From positions 1 to 12,917 of the forward strand of contig JANRIM010000114.1 in assembly GCA_033764865.1 (NCBI GenBank): a DNA stretch of 12,917 nt, given 5' to 3'. The notes beneath the pieces were generated by a model, which did not search any database, was not told the DNA's origin, and worked only from the letters and a program-made list of their open reading frames with translations. This DNA is from VFBF01 sp033764865. Lineage in GTDB: Bacteria > Pseudomonadota > Alphaproteobacteria > Caulobacterales > Aquidulcibacteraceae. The first letter of the stretch is position 1; every line of letters starts with the position of its first letter. A program made the translations under genes and the position numbers. This document shows, in pieces, positions 1 to 7,289 of this stretch.

Positions 1-553
1 CGCGCGGCGCCGGATCGCCGACGTAGGTGAGATGCGGCGGCTCGACGTAGCGCTTGAGACCTTGCAGGTCCTTGCGATGCATTTCCCGCGTCCAGGCCAC
101 CACGCCGAACAGCCGCAGGATCACGTTGAACGGGCGCTCGATCTCATTGCGGAAATGGAGACGGACTTCCGTCTCCCCGTCCGACAGCGGGACGAGATCG
201 AAGCGTATCCTCGGCTTCTGCGGCGGCCCGGCGCTTTGCAGCGACAGTTCAACGGCGCGCCCATCGATCAGCCGCGTGACTTCCTGATGACCGAACCGTT
301 TGCCCTTGGAGAAGAACACCGTTCTGGCGCCCACGACGCCGTCCACGCCTTCGCATGCGCACGTGGACTTCGTGGTGCTGGGCCAGGCCGACCACAGCAT
401 CAGCCTTTCCTGAAAACGGATGGCGTCGAAGACCGTTCGGGCAGGCGCGCCAACCACGACGGTTTCCACGTACTCTACTGTCCTGGGCGTCCGCAGGACC
501 GCTGCGATAACCGCTGCCAACGCCATGGCGGCGGCCCCGATCATCCACGCCAT
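1..553 (-). CDS. Membrane-anchored SRPBCC-fold protein (partial, runs off left edge)
   Basis: The minus strand is open from an ATG at 553 to base 1, giving 184 codons with no stop, so the C-terminus lies outside the window. Residues 1-20 are hydrophobic and Ala-rich (MAWMIGAAAMALAAVIAAVL), which looks like an uncleaved N-terminal membrane anchor or signal. The rest reads like a polyketide-cyclase/START-type SRPBCC domain: a first strand VEYVETVVVGAPARTVFDAI, a later charged strand EVRLHFRNEIERPFN, and a long C-terminal helix (REMHRKDLQGLKRYVE). The start at 553 is preceded by AGGGAG with 7 bases of spacing; an in-frame ATG at 577 is an alternative with a weaker site. SRPBCC domains bind small hydrophobic ligands, but no ligand can be named here. 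The gene is divergent from a MarR regulator and has its own promoter-like element. The family call is by pattern and the function is unknown. Confidence 0.75.
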   Translation of the reverse strand, partial: MAWMIGAAAMALAAVIAAVLRTPRTVEYVETVVVGAPARTVFDAIRFQERLMLWSAWPSTTKSTCACEGVDGVVGARTVFFSKGKRFGHQEVTRLIDGRAVELSLQSAGPPQKPRIRFDLVPLSDGETEVRLHFRNEIERPFNVILRLFGVVAWTREMHRKDLQGLKRYVEPPHLTYVGDPAPR

Positions 554-610
554 CCGGTCACTCCCTTGCTGGTCCATTTTCGCCGGGTGAATTCTTGCGG
601 GCCGACTTCC

Positions 611-632
611 GATAATTTATCATAACCATTAT
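611..632. promoter_or_regulatory. Overlapping dyads, candidate MarR operator
   Basis: Three short dyads overlap here: GATAA-T-TTATC (611-621), TTAT-C-ATAA (617-625) and ATAA-CCA-TTAT (622-632). They cover the predicted -10 and start point of the divergent SRPBCC promoter and lie upstream of the MarR start. MarR dimers bind AT-rich dyads and often repress a divergent neighbour as well as themselves, so this is the natural operator candidate. The arms are short and AT-rich, so chance is a real alternative. Confidence 0.35.
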
Positions 633-648
633 ATATCTCATTTATCAA
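619..648 (-). promoter_or_regulatory. Sigma70-like promoter for the SRPBCC gene
   Basis: On the minus strand there is TTGATA (648-643), 18 bases of spacer, then TATGAT (624-619). Each hexamer matches the sigma70 consensus at five of six positions. Transcription would start near 612, about 60 bases before the ATG at 553. The element lies in the only strongly AT-rich stretch of the left part of the window and overlaps the dyads at 611-632. It is predicted from sequence only. Confidence 0.5.
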
Positions 649-660
649 GAAAGTTTTTCG

Positions 661-1122
661 TTGAAAGACATGACTCCACAATCACGGAACGTAGAGCCGG
701 ACATTGTGCGGGCCTGCCGGCGGCTACATGCGGCGATCGACGCGCTCGATCACCACGCGGCGACGGCGCTGGGCATCCCGCGCAACGACCTGCGCTGCCT
801 CAACCTGCTCGAACACGGTGCGCTCTCCCCCACCCGCATCGCGTCCGACCTTGGGCTGACGAGCGGGGCCGTGACCGCGCTGGTGGACCGGCTGGAAAAG
901 CGCGGCCTAGTAACCCGCGCGCGGGACATGGCCGACCGGCGCGGCGTCGTCGTGGGCGCGACGCCCCTGGTGTTTGCGCGGCTGGGGCCGATTTATCGCG
1001 CCTACGCCGAAGCGCTGACGGCCATCACGGGCGCGTACGACGCGGAGGAACTGCGGGCGGCGTGTCGTCATCTCGACGACGCTAGCCGGGCTTGTGAAGC
1101 CGTCCTCGGCAAAGTCGATTGA
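661..1122 (+). CDS. MarR-family transcriptional regulator
   Basis: This is a winged-helix DNA-binding protein of about 150 residues, the usual MarR size. The helix-turn-helix reads LSPTRIASDLGLTSGAVTALVDRLEKRGLV, split by family as the helix 2 part (LSPTRIASDLGL) and the recognition helix (TSGAVTALVDRLEKRGLV). It is followed by the wing with the conserved Asp-Arg-Arg (RARDMADRRGVVV), and the flanking helices would form the dimer interface. Two starts are possible. TTG at 661 has AAGAAAG seven bases upstream; ATG at 670 gives a protein three residues shorter, but its purine run is too close. I kept 661. It is divergent from the SRPBCC gene across an AT-rich spacer with dyads, so it probably controls that gene and itself. 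The effector is unknown. Confidence 0.88.
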   Translation: MKDMTPQSRNVEPDIVRACRRLHAAIDALDHHAATALGIPRNDLRCLNLLEHGALSPTRIASDLGLTSGAVTALVDRLEKRGLVTRARDMADRRGVVVGATPLVFARLGPIYRAYAEALTAITGAYDAEELRAACRHLDDASRACEAVLGKVD

Positions 1123-1241
1123 GCTCCAACTGACCGCCGCGTGCTTGCGCGGAACCTGCGGCACGAAGCAGGTACAAACGCGCCTTATTCCCAACGCCGG
1201 CGCGAAGCGCTCCACTGCGGCCCGCAGTCTGGAGGCAGGCC

Positions 1242-1730
1242 ATGGCGCGCAGGAAGAGCGCAATCGAACACTTGGAAAGCGGTCGCGCGCCGCACATCGT
1301 CACGATGATCCCGCCCGGGGCGCCGGGCTACCGGGAGGCCAACGGCGGCGCGATGGTGGTGTCCAGCCCGGCGGAAGTGGACGCCGTGGTGCGCCTGATC
1401 GGCAAGGGCGAGGTCGCGACGCTGGACGACGTGCGCGCGTACATCGCGGCGAAGCACGCGGTGGCCGTGGCGTGCCCGGTGTCCACCGCCATCTTCGCCA
1501 ACATGGGCGCCCGCGCCGCGGAGGAGCGCCGCGCCCTCGGCGGGGCGAAGGGCGACTTGACGCCCTGGTGGCGCGTGCTGCGGAAGGGCGGGTTTCTCAA
1601 TCCCAAGCTGCCGGGCGGCGTGGAGCGCCAGGCCCTGCTGCTGGCGGCGGACGGCGTGGCGACAGCGCCGCTGCGGCGCCAGCTCGCCGTGCTCGATTAC
1701 GCGGAGCGGCGCCCGAAGGCGTTCCAGTGA
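1242..1730 (+). CDS. MGMT-fold alkyltransferase-like protein, catalytic Cys replaced by Trp
   Basis: This 162-residue protein resembles the DNA-binding domain of O6-methylguanine-DNA methyltransferase. VATLDDVRAYIAAKH (58-72) corresponds to the first helices, TPWWRVL (107-113) to the active-site PCHRV motif, and GGVERQALLLAADGV (125-139) to the conserved segment after it. The acceptor Cys is Trp109 and the following His is Trp110, so alkyl transfer at that site is not expected. In alkyltransferase-like (ATL) proteins the same Cys is often Trp, and they bind alkylated bases and flag them for nucleotide excision repair; that role is an inference here. The only Cys is Cys78, in ACPVSTAIF, a position conserved in my recollection of this small MGMT-like family. 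The ATG at 1242 has GGAGG six bases upstream. The 119 bases before it hold only weak dyads. It is convergent with phoB. Confidence 0.75.
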   Translation: MARRKSAIEHLESGRAPHIVTMIPPGAPGYREANGGAMVVSSPAEVDAVVRLIGKGEVATLDDVRAYIAAKHAVAVACPVSTAIFANMGARAAEERRALGGAKGDLTPWWRVLRKGGFLNPKLPGGVERQALLLAADGVATAPLRRQLAVLDYAERRPKAFQ

Positions 1731-1738
1731 GGCGGGGC

Positions 1739-1757
1739 GGGTGAGGTCCCCTCGCCC
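1739..1757. terminator. Possible shared terminator hairpin between convergent genes
   Basis: GGGTGAGG (1739-1746), a TCC loop, then CCTCGCCC (1750-1757) can form an 8-bp stem with one G-U-type pair. It fills most of the 27 bases between the stop of the MGMT-like gene and the stop of phoB, which are convergent. No T-tract follows on either strand, so it is a weak intrinsic-terminator candidate. Confidence 0.3.
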
Positions 1758-2456
1758 TCAGCCCTCCACGTCGAAGGAGTAGCCGGCGCTGCGGACGGTG
1801 CGGATGGGATCGGTCTCCACGCCGGCGTTGAGCGCGCGGCGCAGGCGCCCGATGTGCACGTCGACCGTGCGCGCCTCCACGTACACTTCAGAGCCCCACA
1901 CCGCGTCCAGCAGCTGTTCGCGGGAGAACACGCGGCCGGGGTGCTGCATGAGGTGTTCGAGCAGGCGGAATTCCGTCGGCCCCAAGTGCACGTCGCGCCC
2001 CGCGCGCTTCACGCGGTGGGACGCGCGGTCGAGCGTGACGTCGCCGGCGGCGATCTTGTCCTCTGCGAGCGCGGGGCGGATGCGGCGCATCACGGCGCGC
2101 ACGCGCGCGAGCAGCTCGCTCATGAGGAACGGCTTGACCACGTAGTCGTCGGCGCCGGTGTCGAGGCCGCGGATGCGATCCCCTTCCTCGCCGCGGGCGG
2201 TGAGCATGACGATGGGCGTGTTGCGCGAGGAGCGCGCCGTGCGCAGGCGCCGGCACACCTCGATGCCCGGCAGCTTCGGCAGCATCCAGTCCAGGAGGAC
2301 GAGATCGGGCTTGCCCTCCTCCGCCAGCAGCAGGGCCTCCTCCCCGTCGCCCGCGACGGAGACGCGGTAGCCCTCCTTCTCGAGGTTGTACTTGAGCAGC
2401 TGGGCGATGGGCTCTTCGTCCTCGATGAGCAGCACGTGGGGCGTAGCAGCAGCCAT
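1758..2456 (-). CDS. phoB: Phosphate regulon response regulator PhoB
   Basis: This 232-residue OmpR/PhoB-type response regulator is close to the usual PhoB length. The receiver domain (about 7-122) has the acidic pair Glu12-Asp13, phospho-acceptor Asp56 (LLDWMLP), Thr86 (VMLTARG) and Lys108 (VVKPF). The C-terminal winged helix (about 130-230) contains LGPTEFRLLEHLMQHPGRVF, EARTVDVHIGRLRRAL and IRTVRSAGYSF, all strongly PhoB-like. I chose the ATG at 2456, four bases after the phoU stop, with a GAGG within the end of phoU; an upstream in-frame start would overlap phoU and add an unrelated extension. It is the last gene of pstB-phoU-phoB. Phosphorylated PhoB would bind the Pho box at 4126-4143, giving positive autoregulation. 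Confidence 0.96.
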   Translation of the reverse strand: MAAATPHVLLIEDEEPIAQLLKYNLEKEGYRVSVAGDGEEALLLAEEGKPDLVLLDWMLPKLPGIEVCRRLRTARSSRNTPIVMLTARGEEGDRIRGLDTGADDYVVKPFLMSELLARVRAVMRRIRPALAEDKIAAGDVTLDRASHRVKRAGRDVHLGPTEFRLLEHLMQHPGRVFSREQLLDAVWGSEVYVEARTVDVHIGRLRRALNAGVETDPIRTVRSAGYSFDVEG

Positions 2457-2460
2457 GGGA

Positions 2461-3156
2461 TCAGTCGCCTCGTCCGGAATCGTCGGCTTTGGGCCGTTCA
2501 GATGCAATTTCCTCGCCGGTGACAAGGTAATGCACCGTTTCGGCGATGTTGGTGGAGTGATCGCCGATGCGTTCGATGTTCTTGGCGATGAAGAGCAGAT
2601 GCGCGCACGGGCCGATCGTGCGCGGATCCTCCATCATGTACGTGAGCAGCTCGCGGAAGAGCGAGTTGTAGTGGGCGTCGATGTCCTCGTCCTGGAACCA
2701 GATGGCCAGCGCCGGCGCGACTTCTCGCGAGGAGTAGGCGTCCAGCACCTGCTTCAGGTGGCTCGCCGCCATCCGGCCCATGCGCTCGATGCTGCGGGTG
2801 AGCTGGATGGGATCGGACTGGTTGATGACCAGCGTGCGCTTGGCGATGTTCTTGGCCAGATCGCCCACGCGTTCGAGGTCGGAGGAGATTTTCCACGCGG
2901 CCATGACCTCGCGCAGGTCGCTCGCCATCGGCTGACGCAGGGCGAGCAGCGACGTGCAGCGCTTCTCCACGCTCTTGTGGGCGGCGTCGACCTTGTGGTC
3001 GCGGGCGATGATCTCCTGGGCGAGGCCGGTATCGCGGCGGATGACGGCGGAGATGGCGTCGTTGACCTGGGACTCCGCCAGCCCGCCCATGCGGGCCACA
3101 TCCCCGCTCAGGAGGTCCAGCGCTTCGCCGTAGGCCTTGACGATGTGATCGGACAA
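2461..3156 (-). CDS. phoU: Phosphate signalling protein PhoU
   Basis: This 231-residue all-helical protein has the two PhoU repeats. Each carries the metal-binding type motif: SSDLERVGDLAKNIAKR (91-107) and KNIERIGDHSTNIAE (192-206). PhoU is a cytoplasmic protein that links the Pst transporter to PhoR and keeps the regulon off when phosphate is plentiful. Length and both motifs fit a complete protein. The start is TTG at 3156, supported by GGAGG five bases upstream and by the N-terminus SDHIVKAYGEALD, which is typical of the family. It lies 19 bases after the pstB stop and four bases before phoB, so the three genes are probably co-transcribed. Confidence 0.96.
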   Translation of the reverse strand: MSDHIVKAYGEALDLLSGDVARMGGLAESQVNDAISAVIRRDTGLAQEIIARDHKVDAAHKSVEKRCTSLLALRQPMASDLREVMAAWKISSDLERVGDLAKNIAKRTLVINQSDPIQLTRSIERMGRMAASHLKQVLDAYSSREVAPALAIWFQDEDIDAHYNSLFRELLTYMMEDPRTIGPCAHLLFIAKNIERIGDHSTNIAETVHYLVTGEEIASERPKADDSGRGD

Positions 3157-3175
3157 AAGCGCCTCCGGGACCGGC

Positions 3176-4036
<861 letters not shown>

Positions 4037-4125
4037 CTCAAACTCCCGCGCCCGCCGCGGATCGCGCACCGGGACGCATTTCCCGCGGGAATCGCATCAC
4101 CACGCGCGTTCCCTACCGACGTTGG

Positions 4126-4143
4126 GTGACATTATAGTGACAG
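4126..4143 (-). promoter_or_regulatory. Pho box upstream of pstB-phoU-phoB
   Basis: On the minus strand the sequence reads CTGTCAC-TATA-ATGTCAC: two 7-base direct repeats separated by four A/T bases, matching the known PhoB-site layout (CTGTCAT, AT-rich 4-mer, repeat). Seven bases separate it from the phoR stop codon region upstream, well outside the pstB coding sequence. The 122-base phoR-pstB gap would therefore carry a PhoB-activated promoter. No good -10 hexamer stands 10-11 bases downstream (TAGGGA is the nearest), which is common for activator-dependent promoters. Confidence 0.8.
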
Positions 4144-4158
4144 ACGCCCTGCGGCGCA

Positions 4159-5529
4159 CTACCCGTCCGCCACGCGCGCGCGCTCGATGTAGACCGCGAA
4201 TGCCGATCCGCGCCCCGGCACGCTCTCCACCACGAAGCCGCCGCGGTGGCGGTTGACGATGTGCTTGACGATGGCCAGCCCAAGGCCCGTCCCGGTTTTC
4301 TCGGCGCCGCCCTGATCGCGCTCCACGCGAAAGAACCGCTCCGAGAGACGCGGCAGATGGCGCTTGGGAATCCCCTGCCCCGCATCGGCGACCCGCAGAA
4401 AGGCATAGCTGCGCCCGGCGGTGATGGGCGGCGTGAGCAGCGCGATGCGCGCGGCGTCCGGCCAGCGGCGCCCGGCCAACTCCGCGGCGGCGTCGCGGCC
4501 TTCGGCGGCGCCGATCTCCACCGTCACCTCACCCCCGTCGGGGGAATACTTCACCGCGTTGTCGATGAGGTTCTGCGCCACCTGCACCAGCTGGAAGCGG
4601 TCGCCCACCACCACCTGGCCGCCGGCGTCGGCGGCGACGCGGATCGTCACGCGCCGTTCGCGCGCGATGGGGGCGATGGCGTCCATCGCCTCGCTGACGA
4701 CGGTGGTGAGATCGGCGCGGTCGGCGGGCGGCACGTGCTCGTTGAGTTCGATCTTGGACAGGGAGAGCAGGTCGTCCACCAACCGCTTCATGCGGTCCAC
4801 CTGCACGCCCATCATGGTGATGAAGCGGTCGCGGGCGCCCTCGTCGGCGCGGGCCGGGCCCGACACCGTCTCGATCAGCAGCGACAGCGACGTCACCGGC
4901 GTCTTCAGCTCATGGCTCGCGTTGGCGAGGAAGTCGGCGCGCATGCGCTCGGTCATGATCTGGGTCGTCTGGTCGTGGAACACGAGCAGGGCGGCGGCGT
5001 CCTCCCCCCACGCGATGGGCGCGGCGTAGACGCGGAAGTGCTCCTCCACGGGGGCGGCGTTCTCGTACTCCACCACGCGGGAGACCCCGTCCACGGCGGC
5101 GGCCTGGGCGGCGTCCAGGATTTCCGGGTGGCGCAGGATCGACGACAGCCGCAACCCTTGCGCCTCGAACTTGAGCTGCCGGCGCGCCTCGGCGTTGGAG
5201 GCCGCGATGCGTCCGTCCTGCTCGATCAGCAGCGCGGCCTCCGGCAGGGCTTCGATGAAGGGCGTGAGGTCGGTGAGGGAGGCCCGGGCCTCCCCGCTGG
5301 CGGCTTCCGGCGCCGGCGCCTGCGGGGGGGAGGCCGGCCGCGCTAGCCCCATCCGCCAGACCGCGAACGCGCCGCCGGCCACCCCGATGAGCAGCGCCGC
5401 CGCGGCCGCCCCGTGCCCCGCCACGCCTTCCGCCAGCAGCACGATCGCGCCGGCGCCGGCCGCGGCGATGCCCGCGGGCCGGATCCAGCGGATCCAGTGG
5501 GTGGCGGCGAGAGGCAGGGCTTGGGTCAT
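4159..5529 (-). CDS. phoR: Phosphate regulon sensor histidine kinase PhoR
   Basis: This 456-residue membrane kinase would phosphorylate PhoB when phosphate is scarce. Two hydrophobic segments (about 18-36 and 45-58) with a very short periplasmic link form the membrane anchor, as in PhoR. A PAS-like domain follows (about 86-190; LTPFIEALPEAALLIEQDGRI). The HisKA box is FLANASHELKTPV with His206. The ATPase domain has the N box (NLIDNAVKYS, 320-329), G1 (DAGQGIP, 382-388) and G2 (GTGLGL, 413-418). About 30 extra residues lie between the N and G1 boxes. I chose ATG 5529 because it begins shortly before the first membrane segment; in-frame GTG codons at 5547 and 5634 (the latter with AAGGAG only two bases away) are alternatives. 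The 122-base gap and Pho box before pstB suggest the downstream genes have their own promoter. Confidence 0.93.
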   Translation of the reverse strand: MTQALPLAATHWIRWIRPAGIAAAGAGAIVLLAEGVAGHGAAAAALLIGVAGGAFAVWRMGLARPASPPQAPAPEAASGEARASLTDLTPFIEALPEAALLIEQDGRIAASNAEARRQLKFEAQGLRLSSILRHPEILDAAQAAAVDGVSRVVEYENAAPVEEHFRVYAAPIAWGEDAAALLVFHDQTTQIMTERMRADFLANASHELKTPVTSLSLLIETVSGPARADEGARDRFITMMGVQVDRMKRLVDDLLSLSKIELNEHVPPADRADLTTVVSEAMDAIAPIARERRVTIRVAADAGGQVVVGDRFQLVQVAQNLIDNAVKYSPDGGEVTVEIGAAEGRDAAAELAGRRWPDAARIALLTPPITAGRSYAFLRVADAGQGIPKRHLPRLSERFFRVERDQGGAEKTGTGLGLAIVKHIVNRHRGGFVVESVPGRGSAFAVYIERARVADG

Positions 5530-5695
5530 GACGGCCGGAGTTAGCACCGCTTGGCGCCGCTGGAATGACGATGACGCCACCCACGCGACCAAAAAAACAC
5601 GCCGTGCGGATGCACGACGCCCCCACCACTGCACGACTCCTTACGATTCTCTGCATCCAATCTCCACGTTGTCGGCATCTTGTTCGCGAAACTGG

Positions 5696-5713
5696 CTGAA
5701 GGCGCGCCTTCAG
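5696..5713. repeat. Perfect 18-bp palindrome
   Basis: CTGAAGGCGCGCCTTCAG reads the same on both strands with no central spacer. It sits between divergent phoR and the efflux operon. A spacer-less palindrome without a T-tract fits an operator for a dimeric regulator (TetR, LacI or similar) better than a terminator, but the regulator is not identified. Confidence 0.6.
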
Positions 5714-5729
5714 GCTTGCCGGGCTTATT

Positions 5730-5757
5730 GAAAGTCGATATGCGTTTATTGACTTTC
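5730..5757. repeat. Inverted repeat with 11-bp arms, candidate operator or hairpin
   Basis: GAAAGTCGATA (5730-5740), a six-base centre, then TATTGACTTTC (5747-5757) pair at 10 of 11 positions, the last as G-U in RNA. The same stretch carries TTATTGA twice in direct orientation (5725-5731 and 5746-5752), 21 bases apart, or about two helical turns. It is the most AT-rich part of the divergent region. Either an operator for the efflux operon or a leader-RNA hairpin is possible. Confidence 0.5.
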
Positions 5758-5858
5758 GGGATGGCCCGGATCGGTCAGGGGCGGTTCCAGAAGGGAACCC
5801 GCCGAGGGCGCCGCCGGGCCCGTCGCAGGGGCGGGCTGGCCATGCAGGGGTATCGCAC

Positions 5859-7289
5859 GTGACAGGCCGCCAGTGGTGGATGAGCGTGGGGCTGGCCGCC
5901 TTGGCCGGCGCCTGCGCCACCCAGACCAAGCTCCCGGACCCGCCGCCCGTCTTCGCCGCCGCCGAACAGGCGGGCGGCGCGGCCGCCGTGGCGGACGAAG
6001 CCGCCATCGAGGCGGAATGGATCGACACCCTGGGCGCGCCGGAACTGACCGGCTACGTCCGCGAGGCCGTGGGCGCCAACCCGTTCCTGCGCGCCGCCCG
6101 CGAACGCGCCCGCGCCGCCCGCAACCGCGCCCAGGGCGCGGCCGGCGCCTGGCTGCCGGACCTCAACCTCTCCTTCTTCACGTCCCGCACCGAGACGCCC
6201 ATCGCCGGCGGGGACGACCGCGCGCGCGCCGACCTGACCACCTCCGAGCTCTCCACCACGTGGGAGGCCGACGTGTGGGGCCGCGTGCTGGATCGCACGC
6301 GCGCGCAGTTCGCCGACAGCCGCGCCGCCAACGCCGACTTCGCCGGGGCGCGCCTGTCCATCGCCGGTCAGACCTCGCGCGCGTGGATCGACCTCGTGCA
6401 GTTCCGCCAGCTGCTTGCGCTGGCGCAGGAAGACCTCGCCCAGCGCGAACGCGCGCTGGAGATCACGGACCGCCGCTACGCCAGCGGCCTCGCCAATGCG
6501 CTCGCCGTGCGCACCGCGCGCAGCCAGGTGGCGTCGGCGCGGGCGCAGGAGGCGTCCTCCAACGATTCCCTGCTGCAGGCGTCGCGGCGCCTGCAGACCC
6601 TGCTCGCCCGCTACCCCGACGCGACGTTGCGCACCGAGGCCGACCTTGCGCCGCTGCCGCCGCTGACCGCCGCCGGCGCCCCGGCGGACCTGCTGGCGCG
6701 GCGCCCGGACGTGGCCGCCGCCGAAGCACGCCTGGACGCCGCCGGCCTGCGCGCGAGCGAAGCCCGCAAGGCCATCCTGCCGCGCCTCACGCTCAGCGCT
6801 TCGGCCCGCGGTTCAGGCGACGGCCTGCGCGACGTCACCGACGTCGACAGCCTGGTGACGCAGGTGCTGGCGGGGCTGGCGCTGCCGCTGTTCAACGGGG
6901 GCGCGCTGCGCGCCGAAGCGCGCGCGTCCAACGCCGACGCCCGCGTCGCCGCCGCCAACTACGTGGAAACCGCCATCGCCGCATGGGCGGAGGTGGAGAA
7001 CGCGCTATCCGCCGATGCGGCCTTCGCGGTGCGCGAGGCGGAGCTCGCCAAGGCCGCCGAAGAAGCCCGCGAGGCGCAGCTGCTCGCGGAGCGGCAGTAC
7101 GCCAGCGGCCTCGTCACCATCTTTGAGTTGATCGACGCCTACACACGCCGCATCGACGCCGAGCGCGGGCTCATCCAGACCCGCGCGCAACGCGCCGCCA
7201 ACCGCGTCAATTACCACGTCGCCCTTGGCGGCGGGGCGACCACCGGCGGCCTCGCCGCCGACGACACCACCCGGGAGAAAGACCGATGA
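5859..7289 (+). CDS. NodT/OprM-type outer-membrane efflux factor
   Basis: This 476-residue protein is the outer-membrane channel of the pump. Residues 1-19 form a signal ending in LAGAC; Cys19 could be lipidated, although the lipobox is imperfect (Leu is one position early). Two OEP repeats follow. The first runs from about 65 to 250, with RYASGLANALAVRTARSQVASARAQE. The second runs from about 275 to 460, with LLARRPDVAAAEARLDAAGL, a family hallmark, and RQYASGLVTIFELIDAYTRR. The repeated YASGL phrase reflects internal duplication. The start is GTG at 5859, with AGGGG eight bases upstream; the next in-frame ATG (5880) would spoil the signal's basic N-region. It is the first gene of the efflux operon and its stop overlaps the next start (ATGA). 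Confidence 0.9.
   Translation: MTGRQWWMSVGLAALAGACATQTKLPDPPPVFAAAEQAGGAAAVADEAAIEAEWIDTLGAPELTGYVREAVGANPFLRAARERARAARNRAQGAAGAWLPDLNLSFFTSRTETPIAGGDDRARADLTTSELSTTWEADVWGRVLDRTRAQFADSRAANADFAGARLSIAGQTSRAWIDLVQFRQLLALAQEDLAQRERALEITDRRYASGLANALAVRTARSQVASARAQEASSNDSLLQASRRLQTLLARYPDATLRTEADLAPLPPLTAAGAPADLLARRPDVAAAEARLDAAGLRASEARKAILPRLTLSASARGSGDGLRDVTDVDSLVTQVLAGLALPLFNGGALRAEARASNADARVAAANYVETAIAAWAEVENALSADAAFAVREAELAKAAEEAREAQLLAERQYASGLVTIFELIDAYTRRIDAERGLIQTRAQRAANRVNYHVALGGGATTGGLAADDTTREKDR

Larger units (their letters stand above)
5530..5858. other. Divergent intergenic control region (phoR / efflux operon)
   Basis: These 329 bases separate divergent phoR and the efflux operon. 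They hold a perfect 18-bp palindrome (5696-5713), an 11-bp-arm inverted repeat (5730-5757) and a run of seven to eight A residues near 5591. If phoR starts at an upstream GTG, part of 5530-5634 is coding instead. TTGACT at 5749-5754 is a fair -35 for the efflux operon, but I find no good -10 at the right spacing. I see no Pho box: the closest match near 5669-5686 is poor. An open frame from 5680 to 5862 lacks any family resemblance. Confidence 0.6.

Noticed and set aside
32..625. 197-codon plus-strand open frame at the left edge
   Set aside because: It is antisense to the SRPBCC gene, has no recognisable domain, and runs through the divergent promoter region.
1137..1172. Small dyads between the MarR and MGMT-like genes (CCGCG/CGCGG and CCTGC/GCAGG)
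   Set aside because: The five-base GC arms are expected by chance in this composition, and no T-tract follows.
1094..1744. 216-codon plus-strand open frame overlapping the MGMT-like gene
   Set aside because: Its translation is Arg/Gly/Ala-rich low complexity, and the other frame gives a recognisable family with a ribosome-binding site.
5669..5686. Possible Pho box in the divergent region (TTGTCGG-CATC-TTGTTCG)
   Set aside because: Both half-sites match the consensus poorly, unlike the site at 4126-4143.
5680..5862. 60-codon open frame between phoR and the efflux operon
   Set aside because: It has an Arg-rich tail with no family resemblance, lies across the palindrome and inverted repeat, and has no convincing ribosome-binding site.
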